Positions 1 through 5,815 of a stretch of DNA of 6,577 bases are shown here, one piece after another; the first letter of the stretch is position 1, and each line of letters begins with the position of its first letter. The stretch comes from DHVE2 group archaeon (GTDB lineage Archaea; Thermoplasmatota; Thermoplasmata; Thermoplasmatales; Aciduliprofundaceae): NCBI GenBank assembly GCA_015520985.1, contig WAOY01000073.1:1-6577 (forward strand). The letters run 5' to 3'. The notes under the pieces are model-generated. The model had not been told where the DNA came from, made no database searches, and saw nothing but the letters and a program-made list of their open reading frames with translations. The translations under genes were made by a program, and so were the position numbers.

Positions 1-1041
1 ATCCACCTCCACTATCATGCGGCGGAATTTAAGGTACTGCGCATAGTCAATGTATTTGGCCCTGTTTATCTGATCCCAAACCTTGGGCGCCGCGTCCCTG
101 TTGAAATTCTCAATCTCATCCGTCACGGTGATGTCGAAGGCGTCGCTACCCGCGCCGCTTCCGAATGAAACCGCAAGAATTCTATCTCCCGGCCTGGCCA
201 CATCGAGCACCGCGCTCAATCCGGTAGGCGTAGCCCCGGAATATGTGTTGCCTATGTAGGGCGTGAGAAGACCCTGCTGGATCTGCTCCTTCGTGAATCC
301 CAGCCTCTTCCCCACGCGGTAGGGAAACTTGCCGTTGGGCTGATGAAAGACAACGTAGTTGTAATCCTTGGGCTCCGTACCCGCTTTCTCCATGAGCATC
401 CTCGCGGCGGTCATGATATGCTTGTAATAGGCGGGCTCACCTGTGAACCTTCCGCCATGCGATGGGTACCTCTGCCCTTCGCGGCGCCAGAAATCCGGCG
501 TATCGGTTACGAATGACACGGTGTGGTTTATCTCGGCGATTACCTCGTCCTTCCCTATTATGTACGCCGTGCCCCCTGCAGACGCGGAGTAATCAAGCGC
601 ATCGCCAGGCTGTCCCTGGGAGGTATCTGTTCCTATAGCTATGCCGTAATCTATCATTCCGGCCTTCACCATGGCGTAGACGTTCTGCATCGCTGCCGTG
701 CCCGCCTTGCAGGCGAATTCCAGATCGGCGGCATGCGCCCTGTACGCGCCAACCACCTCGGCTATGAGCGATGCCGTTGGCTTCACCGCATATGGATGCG
801 ATTCGCTTCCCACAAAAATTGCGCCTATCTTCTCGCCGGGGATGTTCTTCCTCCGCAGGGCGTTGCGAAGCGCTTCCACCGCGATGGTGGCGGCGTCCTC
901 ATCGTACGCGGGCACGGATTTGCTCTTTATTCCAAGGCCCTTCTCCGGGTGCTCCGGGTTGTCTCCCCATATCCTTGCAATTTCCGCAGTCCTTATCCTG
1001 TAAATGGGTATGTAACTGCCGTAGGTCACAATGCCAACCAT
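1..1041 (-). CDS. Hydroxymethylglutaryl-CoA synthase (archaeal type), C-terminus cut by window edge
   Basis: Condenses acetyl-CoA with acetoacetyl-CoA to give HMG-CoA, the cytosolic entry to the mevalonate pathway that supplies isoprenoid chains of archaeal membrane lipids. The 347 visible codons run in frame to base 1. The archaeal family is about 350 residues, so only a few residues and the stop are missing. The thiolase-fold active site is complete: Glu80 (VGSES), the acyl-accepting Cys111 in [10 protein letters not shown], and His233 in [11 protein letters not shown]. Further hallmarks are the start [16 protein letters not shown], the [10 protein letters not shown] segment after Glu80 and the glycine-rich [11 protein letters not shown] near residues 292-302. 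The ATG start is supported by GGTGA four bases upstream and a box A about 36 bp upstream. In many archaea this gene is followed by acetoacetyl-CoA thiolase and a DUF35 protein; those would lie beyond the left edge and are not seen. Identification is firm. Confidence 0.96.
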   Translation of the reverse strand, partial: MVGIVTYGSYIPIYRIRTAEIARIWGDNPEHPEKGLGIKSKSVPAYDEDAATIAVEALRNALRRKNIPGEKIGAIFVGSESHPYAVKPTASLIAEVVGAYRAHAADLEFACKAGTAAMQNVYAMVKAGMIDYGIAIGTDTSQGQPGDALDYSASAGGTAYIIGKDEVIAEINHTVSFVTDTPDFWRREGQRYPSHGGRFTGEPAYYKHIMTAARMLMEKAGTEPKDYNYVVFHQPNGKFPYRVGKRLGFTKEQIQQGLLTPYIGNTYSGATPTGLSAVLDVARPGDRILAVSFGSGAGSDAFDITVTDEIENFNRDAAPKVWDQINRAKYIDYAQYLKFRRMIVEVD

Positions 1042-1044
1042 CTT

Positions 1045-1050
1045 CTCACC
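1045..1050 (-). promoter_or_regulatory. Ribosome binding site of HMG-CoA synthase
   Basis: On the minus strand GGTGAG lies three bases before the ATG. It matches the archaeal anti-Shine-Dalgarno complement GGAGGTGAT and fixes the start of the HMG-CoA synthase. The same GGTGA with a 4-nt gap precedes the DUF167 gene. Confidence 0.7.
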
Positions 1051-1072
1051 TGCGTGATGCAATGCTGAGGAA

Positions 1073-1081
1073 GTATTTATT
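1073..1081 (-). promoter_or_regulatory. Putative box A (TATA) of HMG-CoA synthase gene
   Basis: The minus strand reads AATAAATAC, centred about 36 bp before the ATG. A TSS about 26 bp downstream would leave a leader of roughly 10 nt that just includes the GGTGAG site. The gene could therefore be transcribed separately from the upstream Toprim gene on the same strand. Read-through from that gene is also possible. Confidence 0.5.
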
Positions 1082-1111
1082 CTTTATCGTTGCTCGCTTC
1101 GTTGATAGCCG

Positions 1112-1116
1112 AAAAA
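1112..1116 (-). terminator. Possible short oligo-T terminator after Toprim gene
   Basis: Immediately after the TGA of the Toprim gene the minus strand has a run of five T. Archaeal RNA polymerase can terminate at oligo-T without a hairpin, but five T is short. This may be only a weak stop or chance. Confidence 0.25.
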
Positions 1117-1491
1117 TCAGAGGATGAGTTCTTCAACGGTGGAAACGTGGGGCAAAAGTTCCCGTATGGCGTTGCGGATTTCGGGGTGTGTATCAACACC
1201 CTCTGACTCCAGCAAGTCGGTGAGGCGCCTGCACAGGGCCTCGCCCTCAGGATCCCAGTCCAGGAGCAAGATAACTTCACGATATTTGGAAGCGATTGTA
1301 TCGGCGAAGTCCACGAGGCTCATTCCCACATTCAGAACGAGTATCTCCCCGCGCATGCCCAGGGAGCGGAGAACTCGAACATCGTGGCGGCCTTCCACTA
1401 TTATGGGCATCTCATCGTTCATCCAGGCGATTTCGCGGATTAGATCCTCAAACCTTTCCAGTTCTTCTGGAGATAGCATCCCACGCAGCAT
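1117..1491 (-). CDS. Small Toprim-domain protein (UPF0292 / RNase M5-primase-like)
   Basis: A 124-residue protein made almost entirely of one Toprim fold, the metal-binding domain of topoisomerases, DnaG primases and RNase M5. The two signature motifs are intact. The glutamate motif is IIVEGRHDVRVLR (Glu33, Asp37) and the DxD motif is LLLDWDPEGE (Asp78, Asp80). The N-terminal helix LSPEELERFEDLIREIAW resembles archaeal UPF0292 proteins. Members are proposed to act on nucleic acids, but the substrate is unknown. It is the last gene of the leftward four-gene cluster and overlaps the DUF167 gene by 44 nt in another frame. I chose the ATG at 1491, which has GGAGGG 11 bases upstream. An in-frame ATG at 1512 has no Shine-Dalgarno and would lengthen the overlap to 65 nt, and a third ATG lies at 1479. 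The domain is certain, the exact start and function are not. Confidence 0.88.
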   Translation of the reverse strand: MLRGMLSPEELERFEDLIREIAWMNDEMPIIVEGRHDVRVLRSLGMRGEILVLNVGMSLVDFADTIASKYREVILLLDWDPEGEALCRRLTDLLESEGVDTHPEIRNAIRELLPHVSTVEELIL

Positions 1492-1759
1492 CGGGATCCA
1501 CGCCCTCCACATATATCGTCTTGTGCGGATTCTTCTCGCCGGATATTATCCTGACCCTGTCCTGCGACACGCCGAACAGTTCTGCGAAGAACGAGATGAG
1601 TTCCCTGTTGACCCGGAACTTCTCGGGCTTCTCCTTCATTGCCACGATTATCCTCTTCCTCCACTGGTTGTAGCCCCGTATCTCCTCCCTCTTTGAATTG
1701 GGCGAGACCTCGATGTCTATGGCCACCCCATCTCTGTACTTCCTTATTGCATCCCTCAT
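1448..1759 (-). CDS. DUF167 (YggU-like) family protein
   Basis: A 103-residue protein of the DUF167/YggU family, which is widespread in bacteria and archaea and has no established biochemical role. The family core is clear: an early beta strand GVAIDIEVSPNSKREEI (11-27), the helix NRELISFFAELFGV (51-64) and the following VRIISGEKNPHKTIYVEGV (69-87). The last 16 or so residues extend past the usual domain end, and their codons overlap the start of the Toprim gene. The ATG overlaps the stop of the upstream methyltransferase as ATGA. Two tandem Shine-Dalgarno-like motifs (1764-1774) precede it, the nearer one four bases from ATG. Translational coupling with the methyltransferase is likely. The family call is strong, the function unknown. 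Confidence 0.88.
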   Translation of the reverse strand: MRDAIRKYRDGVAIDIEVSPNSKREEIRGYNQWRKRIIVAMKEKPEKFRVNRELISFFAELFGVSQDRVRIISGEKNPHKTIYVEGVDPDAAWDAISRRTGKV

Positions 1760-2460
1760 ACTCTCACCATCACCGCGATTATCCTCTCGCTCTCCTCGGT
1801 GAAATTCCCCATGTCGTAATCACCGTACACCTCCACGATTTCCAACCCAGCCTCCTTCGCCTCCTTTTCCAGGTCCTCCAGGTATATGGGGTAGAGGTCC
1901 ATATCCGCGTACTTCCTGTGCACAACGCCCTCCTTCACGATGTCGTAGAAGTATAGGATGTTCCAGTGGTCCTCCTTCCACCTGGGCACGAAGAACCGGG
2001 AATAGTACACCCCATTGTCCACAACTGTATCACCGTGGTGCACTATGCCCTCCACCATCAGGTACGGGTTCAGGATGTCCACCACCACGCGCCCATTCTC
2101 ATCGAGATGCTTCGCCGCCATGCTCAGAATTCTCACGCGGTCATCGCGGGGAAACATCATCAGGGAGTTGAACCCTATTATGACGAGGCAGAATTTCTCA
2201 TCCAGGTGGAAATCCCTGGCATCAGCCCGAATGAGGCGGACGTTGAGGCCCTTAAGGTTCTCCCTCGCCCGGGAGAGCATGGCTTCATGTATATCGATCC
2301 CCACCGCGTACTCCGGCTTTAGATAATGCAGTATCCTCCCCGTGCCCGTGAAGAGTTCGAGCACTCGTGGACAGAGGAACCTGCGGTACACTTCAACGTC
2401 GCGGTGGAAGGAGAAGTAAAAAAGGTCGTAGAACTCCGATTCCACGTCGTAGAACTTCAT
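1756..2460 (-). CDS. Class I SAM-dependent methyltransferase
   Basis: A 234-residue soluble methyltransferase with a Rossmann-like fold. Motif I is [11 protein letters not shown] (33-43), the loop that binds S-adenosylmethionine. The acidic residue after strand 2 is Asp56 in [10 protein letters not shown], and IRADARDF (77-84) forms the adenine-contacting motif III region. [10 protein letters not shown] (94-103) and the strand [11 protein letters not shown] (124-134) complete the core. The N-terminal pattern [12 protein letters not shown] is typical of Methyltransf_25/11-type enzymes. Nothing seen identifies the methyl acceptor, so small molecule, RNA and protein all remain possible. It overlaps the kinase gene upstream by ATGA (stop within CTATGA) and the DUF167 gene downstream by ATGA, so it sits inside a coupled cluster. 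No strong Shine-Dalgarno precedes it, consistent with reinitiation. Confidence 0.9.
   Translation of the reverse strand: MKFYDVESEFYDLFYFSFHRDVEVYRRFLCPRVLELFTGTGRILHYLKPEYAVGIDIHEAMLSRARENLKGLNVRLIRADARDFHLDEKFCLVIIGFNSLMMFPRDDRVRILSMAAKHLDENGRVVVDILNPYLMVEGIVHHGDTVVDNGVYYSRFFVPRWKEDHWNILYFYDIVKEGVVHRKYADMDLYPIYLEDLEKEAKEAGLEIVEVYGDYDMGNFTEESERIIAVMVRV
1764..1774 (-). promoter_or_regulatory. Tandem Shine-Dalgarno motifs before DUF167 gene
   Basis: The minus strand reads GGTGATGGTGA, two back-to-back anti-SD matches, the second four bases before the ATG. They lie within the last codons of the methyltransferase gene, so translation of the two genes is probably coupled. The ATGA overlap plus this site supports 1759 as the start. 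Confidence 0.6.
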
Positions 2461-2948
2461 AGCTTGTACCCTATCTTCCTGAGGAATTCCTTTCTCTCCT
2501 TCCTCTTCGCCTCGTCCTCCACACCCAGCGGGGTGAGGCCATCCACCACGCCCAGGATTGCCCGGCCCTGCTCAGTCTCCCCGATTATCACCTGCAAGGG
2601 ATTTGCGCTAGCCACGAATATGCGCGTTATCTCCTGCACGTTCTTTAGCGCGTTGAGTACGTTGATCGGGTAGGCGTTCCTGAGGAGCACGATGAACGCG
2701 TGCCCCGCGCCGATGTTGAGGCAGTTCTTGATCGCATAATCCACGAGCTCGTCGTCGGTGCCCTCGTACCTCACAAGGCGATCCCCGGAGGCTTCGCAGA
2801 AGGCGAATCCGAACTTTATGCCCGGCATGCTTGTAACAAGGGCTTCGTATATGTCCTCGGCGCTCTTTATGAAGTGCGTATATCCAATGATCACATTGAT
2901 CTCGCTGCTGGGCTTCTCAACCGTCACCACTTTCAGCTCGACGCTCAT
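2457..2948 (-). CDS. Adenosine-specific kinase family protein (PF04008)
   Basis: A 163-residue protein that matches the adenosine-specific kinase family (formerly a DUF) along its whole length. The conserved segments [60 protein letters not shown], the AETEQGR-like [16 protein letters not shown] and the C-terminal FLRKIGYKL are all present. A structural study of the Pyrobaculum homologue described adenosine binding and stable histidine phosphorylation. Conserved histidines here are His25 (GYTHF) and His83 (GAGHAF), and I cannot say which one would be modified. It is the first gene of the leftward cluster. Its ATG lies about 26 bp from a box A, so the message is probably leaderless. Family assignment is strong, the physiological role poorly known. 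Confidence 0.92.
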   Translation of the reverse strand: MSVELKVVTVEKPSSEINVIIGYTHFIKSAEDIYEALVTSMPGIKFGFAFCEASGDRLVRYEGTDDELVDYAIKNCLNIGAGHAFIVLLRNAYPINVLNALKNVQEITRIFVASANPLQVIIGETEQGRAILGVVDGLTPLGVEDEAKRKERKEFLRKIGYKL

Positions 2949-2970
2949 ACCGGGTTATTGGCGTGGTGAG

Positions 2971-2978
2971 ATTAAAAC
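2971..2978 (-). promoter_or_regulatory. Box A of the leftward four-gene cluster
   Basis: The minus strand reads GTTTTAAT with a purine-rich stretch (GGGAAAAG) just upstream that could serve as BRE. Its centre is 26-27 bp from the A of the kinase ATG at 2948, which predicts transcription starting at the start codon. No GGTGA-type site lies between. Confidence 0.6.
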
Positions 2979-2996
2979 CTTTTCCCTCGGCTAAGC

Positions 2997-3003
2997 TTAA
3001 ATA
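2997..3003 (+). promoter_or_regulatory. Box A of the rhomboid-rtcA operon
   Basis: TTAAATA is centred 26 bp before the ATG at 3026, the standard archaeal TATA-to-TSS distance, so the message is likely leaderless. The position also argues against the longer reading frame opening at 2963, which would place the promoter inside the gene. Confidence 0.65.
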
Positions 3004-3025
3004 CAACCCCCCGGATTATCCACCC

Positions 3026-3895
3026 ATGCTTGTACCTGCACTCGCAGTATCCGTGGCGGCGATGATCATATTAACGGCCGTAGCTTTCAGGAGGAACGCA
3101 GTGGCCATGCTCTCCCTGGCCTTCACGGTTGTGTACTTCGTGGAGATACTCCTCTACTACACCTCCCGGGCGGATGCTGTTGACTTCTTCCTCCTTTTAG
3201 GGGCAAAGTACCCCCCGGACTGGGGGATATTCACCGCGATGTACGTTCACTCCCTGTCGCCCATGCACATATTCTTCAACATCCTCTTCTTCTTCCTCGC
3301 CGGAATGCCCTTCGAGAGGAAAATAGGAAGCGCCAGGCTCACGTCCATATTCCTAATATCGGGAATCGCCGCAAATGTGTTCTACTCCCTCTTCCTCCAC
3401 CTGTCGGGTATAAACTCCATCCTCATAGGCGCGTCGGGAGCCATATTCGGGGTGATGGGTGCGTTCCTGGTGATGTACCCCGACGAGGAGATCACATTCC
3501 TCCTGGGCCCCATCATAATGCCCCGGGTCAGGGTGAAAATAGCGATGCTTTTCATGATAGCCCTCGAGTTCCTGGCCACCATGCTCTGGATAACCGATGG
3601 GGTCGCCCATGGCGCGCATGTTATCGGTGCTGTCACCGGTGCCCTCATCGGAAGGTACTATTCCTCCAGGATTCCAACCGCCGCAGGAGGAAAGGATAGG
3701 CTATACGAGGAAACATTCCTCGAACTGGCCACTGACGAGAAACTGAAAGGGATATACGAGAGGATACGCAACGAGGAGGAAGATGCCATAAGGAGGGCCT
3801 GGATAGAGAAGTTCTTCACCGAGAAGTTCGGGGAGGTTAAGATAGAGGGCAAGTTCGCCGAGAGCGGTGGTAGAAAATACAGGATATACAGGTGA
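3026..3895 (+). CDS. Rhomboid-family intramembrane serine protease
   Basis: A 289-residue multi-spanning membrane protease that would cleave single-pass membrane proteins within or near the bilayer. The catalytic features are all visible: the HxxxN oxyanion motif His81/Asn85 in MHIFFNILFFF, nucleophile Ser137 in GASGAIFG, and general base His198 in AHVIGAVTG. Hydrophobic segments at about 2-21, 27-46, 81-97, 105-127, 131-151, 171-189 and 193-210 fit the six- or seven-helix rhomboid core. Residues 212-289 form a charged, probably cytosolic tail rich in Glu, Lys and Arg with no recognised domain. I chose ATG 3026 because a box A lies 26 bp before it. The upstream in-frame start at 2963 adds 21 polar, proline-rich residues encoded by the promoter. 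The stop TGA touches the rtcA start region, so the two genes form an operon. The substrate is unknown. Confidence 0.93.
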   Translation: MLVPALAVSVAAMIILTAVAFRRNAVAMLSLAFTVVYFVEILLYYTSRADAVDFFLLLGAKYPPDWGIFTAMYVHSLSPMHIFFNILFFFLAGMPFERKIGSARLTSIFLISGIAANVFYSLFLHLSGINSILIGASGAIFGVMGAFLVMYPDEEITFLLGPIIMPRVRVKIAMLFMIALEFLATMLWITDGVAHGAHVIGAVTGALIGRYYSSRIPTAAGGKDRLYEETFLELATDEKLKGIYERIRNEEEDAIRRAWIEKFFTEKFGEVKIEGKFAESGGRKYRIYR

Positions 3896-3896
3896 T
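3891..3896 (+). promoter_or_regulatory. rtcA: Ribosome binding site deciding the rtcA start
   Basis: GGTGAT, a six-base match to the archaeal SD consensus, ends four bases before ATG 3901. It contains the rhomboid stop codon TGA (3893-3895). It favours ATG 3901 over the GTG at 3892 and ATG at 3895, both of which fall within the site itself. Confidence 0.65.
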
Positions 3897-3900
3897 GGCC

Positions 3901-4884
3901 ATGATAATCGACGGTTCCCACGGTGAGGGCGGAGGTCAGATCCTCAGGAGCGCTGTGGCCCTCTCCTGCATCCTGCAGAGGGAGATAGTGGTGGAGAACA
4001 TAAGGAAGGGACGCAAAACTCCGGGGCTGAGGAACCAGCATATGCACGGGATAAAACTGGCAGCCAGGATGTGCAACGCTGACGTGCATGGCCTCGAAGT
4101 CGGCTCCACGAGGATCGCGTTCTCTCCCGGAAAAATGCGAGGAGGAAGGTACGAGGTGGACGTGGGCACGGCCGGGAGCATCTCCCTGATACTGCAGGTC
4201 GCGATTCCAATAGCCATCGCATCCGGCGATACAGTGGAGATTCATGTGCGGGGTGGCACCGACGTGCCCTTCTCGCCCCCCGTGGATTACTACCTCCATG
4301 TACTTTTTCCTCTCCTTGGGATGCACGGGGCGAAAATCGATGGGAAGGTCATCCAGAGGGGCTACTACCCAGAGGGGGGCGGCCAGGTTTATGTTCGAGT
4401 TGAGCCTTCAGAGATGGGAGAGATAACCATAAATGAGAGGGGAAAACTGCTGGGGAGAAGGGCCTACATAAACCTAAGGAGGTTGCCGGAGGACATAGCT
4501 AGGAGAATGGAGGGCATGCTTGAAGGATTCGACATCATCCGCGACGTCGCCAACTCCGGGATAAGCAGGGGATGCGGCATCGTGCTTGTGAACGAATACG
4601 AGAGAACCTTCATAGGCGGGGACGCTCTCTGCAGGAGGGGTGTGAGGGCGGAGAAGGTCGCCAAAATAGCCCTGGACGCCCTGGAATCTGAGATCCGGGG
4701 GAATGCAACGGTGGACAGGCACATGGGTGACCACTTACCCGTGTTCGCCTTCATCGCGGGAAAAGCGGAGTACAGGGTGAGCGAGATCACAAACCATGCT
4801 AGGACGAACCTGTGGCTGGTGGAAAAATTCGGGGCTAAGGTGAATGTGGATGGGAGAAAAATAAGAGTTCAGGCGTACATGTAG
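3901..4884 (+). CDS. rtcA: RNA 3'-terminal phosphate cyclase RtcA
   Basis: ATP-dependent enzyme that converts an RNA 3'-phosphate into a 2',3'-cyclic phosphate through an enzyme-histidine-AMP intermediate. The 327 residues match the usual length of about 330-340. Visible signatures are the N-terminal MIIDGSHGEGGGQILRSAVA, RKGRKTPGLRNQH (36-47), RGGTDVPFSPPVDY (117-130) and the family pattern RGYYPEGGGQV (153-163). By alignment with the E. coli enzyme from memory, the AMP-accepting histidine should be His299 in EITNHARTNLWL. In the preceding adenylate-contacting region this protein has HMGDH (274-278) where I recall a DQ pair, a small departure. No rtcB or archease gene is seen in the window. 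It is co-transcribed with the rhomboid gene upstream, and its last 16 nt overlap the convergent PAC2 gene. Confidence 0.95.
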   Translation: MIIDGSHGEGGGQILRSAVALSCILQREIVVENIRKGRKTPGLRNQHMHGIKLAARMCNADVHGLEVGSTRIAFSPGKMRGGRYEVDVGTAGSISLILQVAIPIAIASGDTVEIHVRGGTDVPFSPPVDYYLHVLFPLLGMHGAKIDGKVIQRGYYPEGGGQVYVRVEPSEMGEITINERGKLLGRRAYINLRRLPEDIARRMEGMLEGFDIIRDVANSGISRGCGIVLVNEYERTFIGGDALCRRGVRAEKVAKIALDALESEIRGNATVDRHMGDHLPVFAFIAGKAEYRVSEITNHARTNLWLVEKFGAKVNVDGRKIRVQAYM

Positions 4885-5600
4885 CTCCTGGGCACCTGCT
4901 TCACCTGCGACGCTTTCTTGCGGATCTCCTCTATGTTCTTCTCTATCTTCTCCGCCTCCTCGTAGAGGGGCTTCGGATCAATCTTTACGCTTCCCAGCAT
5001 GTCGTTGAGGACCTCCACGATCCTGGCAGCGGCCCGGGCATCCGGGTAGTCTGGATGGGCCTCCGCAAGGAGCGCGATCACGTCCCTCTCCCTCTTCTTC
5101 CCCTCGGTGAGCAGCACGCCAGATACCCCGGTTATCACGCCCTCCTCGAACCTGATGACGTAATCGGGAATCTTCTTGGATGCGTACTCGGTGCTTGCCA
5201 CCCCGTACACGTCCACCTTCTCCTTCACCTGCTCCGCTATAAGGCCCTCTGGAGTGACTATCATCTCCGCCCTCTTTTCGTCCGCCCAGTCCAGGATGAG
5301 AGACGCTAGGGGCTTGATGATGTGGACGGGAACCTGAAACTCCGACACGAAGACCGCGATCTTTGTGCCGTCCTTGATGCGTCCGCCGTACACGCGCACG
5401 GGGTTCAACGGTTCCCAGTTGCGCACCAGGGCTACGGAGGGAAAGTACTCACTGTCCACTATTGCGATCTGCTCCAGCCCCAGAGCCTCTATTGCGTAAT
5501 TCGCGACTATGGAGCTCACCAGACCCACGGAGGGGAATCCGTCCAGAATCACGGCGTCTCGGAGGTCTATCTTTTTCATCTCGTGAATCTCAATGTCCAT
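4869..5600 (-). CDS. PAC2-family proteasome assembly chaperone with C-terminal HbYX motif
   Basis: A 243-residue cytosolic protein of the PAC2 (PbaA/PbaB, COG2047-like) family, whose members help assemble or bind the 20S proteasome core. The N-terminal family segment AVILDGFPSVGLVSSIVANY (16-35) is followed by alternating strands and helices, including VTPEGLIAEQV (115-125) and ITGVSGVLLTEGKKRERDV (156-174). Residues 210-235 form a charged helix likely to coil. The protein ends Ser-Tyr-Met-Tyr-Ala, so the last three residues (Met241-Tyr242-Ala243) fit HbYX (hydrophobic-Tyr-any), the tail that docks between proteasome alpha subunits. Yeast Pba1-Pba2 and an archaeal PbaA are reported to use such a tail. 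The ATG at 5600 lies about 25 bp from a box A, suggesting a leaderless message. The 3' end overlaps rtcA by 16 nt. Whether it corresponds to PbaA or PbaB cannot be settled here. Confidence 0.92.
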   Translation of the reverse strand: MDIEIHEMKKIDLRDAVILDGFPSVGLVSSIVANYAIEALGLEQIAIVDSEYFPSVALVRNWEPLNPVRVYGGRIKDGTKIAVFVSEFQVPVHIIKPLASLILDWADEKRAEMIVTPEGLIAEQVKEKVDVYGVASTEYASKKIPDYVIRFEEGVITGVSGVLLTEGKKRERDVIALLAEAHPDYPDARAAARIVEVLNDMLGSVKIDPKPLYEEAEKIEKNIEEIRKKASQVKQVPRSYMYA

Positions 5601-5620
5601 GGGTCCATAATTCGTCAGAA

Positions 5621-5630
5621 CTTATAAAAA
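5621..5630 (-). promoter_or_regulatory. Box A of the PAC2 gene, overlapping an oligo-T run after tRNA-Cys
   Basis: The minus strand reads TTTTTATAAG. The TTTATA core is about 25 bp from the A of ATG 5600, predicting a leaderless transcript. Its five T lie 13 nt beyond the 3' end of tRNA-Cys on the same strand and may also terminate that transcript. Confidence 0.6.
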
Positions 5631-5642
5631 CTTTTGCAACAG

Positions 5643-5714
5643 AGGGCAGGTCGGGATTCGAACCCGAGTAAACGGGATCTGCAGTCCCGCGCATAACCTC
5701 TCTGCCACCTGCCC
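5643..5714 (-). tRNA. tRNA-Cys (anticodon GCA)
   Basis: Reads cysteine codons TGC and TGT. On the minus strand the 7-bp acceptor stem GGGCAGG/CCTGCCC is perfect. The anticodon stem CGGGA/TCCCG encloses loop CTGCAGA with anticodon GCA. The T stem TCGGG/CCCGA encloses TTCGAAT. The D arm closes with GCA/TGC around a loop containing the conserved GG. The discriminator base is T (U73), an established identity element for cysteine tRNAs. The variable region is five bases, so this is a class I tRNA. The length is 72 nt, with no intron and no encoded CCA, so CCA must be added afterwards. A likely promoter lies just upstream. Confidence 0.97.
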
Positions 5715-5738
5715 TTTCAAGGCCGTAATGCTCTTGAG

Positions 5739-5745
5739 AATTTAA
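5739..5745 (-). promoter_or_regulatory. Putative box A of tRNA-Cys
   Basis: The minus strand reads TTAAATT, preceded by an A/G-rich stretch (GGAGGAAAAAAG). Its centre is about 28 bp before the tRNA 5' end, so transcription would begin within a few bases of the mature end. Confidence 0.5.
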
Positions 5746-5785
5746 CTTTTTTCCTCCCATGCACCGCGGGCTTTCGTGGAAAAAG

Positions 5786-5792
5786 TTAAGTA
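5786..5792 (+). promoter_or_regulatory. Putative box A of the secreted-protein gene
   Basis: TTAAGTA, preceded by GGAAAAAG, is centred about 27 bp before ATG 5816 and suggests a leaderless message. It is weaker than the other boxes because of the internal G. It supports 5816 as the start. Confidence 0.5.
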
Positions 5793-5815
5793 TTGCAACT
5801 TATCAGGTATCACCC

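Noticed and set aside
523..1127. Three overlapping plus-strand reading frames of 101-181 codons opposite HMG-CoA synthase
   Set aside because: They lie antisense to a gene with a complete, recognisable active site. Their translations are Arg/His/Cys-rich with no family features.
1492..1512. Upstream ATG at 1512 for the Toprim protein
   Set aside because: It has no Shine-Dalgarno and makes a 65-nt overlap with the DUF167 gene. ATG 1491 has GGAGGG upstream and keeps the whole Toprim domain.
2963..3025. Longer N-terminus for the rhomboid protein starting at 2963
   Set aside because: It would encode the box A and TSS region of its own promoter and adds a polar proline-rich stretch. ATG 3026 sits 26 bp from TTAAATA.
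3658..4326. Minus-strand reading frame of 222 codons across the rhomboid/rtcA junction
   Set aside because: It is antisense to two firmly identified genes. The composition is His/Pro-rich, and there is no promoter or ribosome site.
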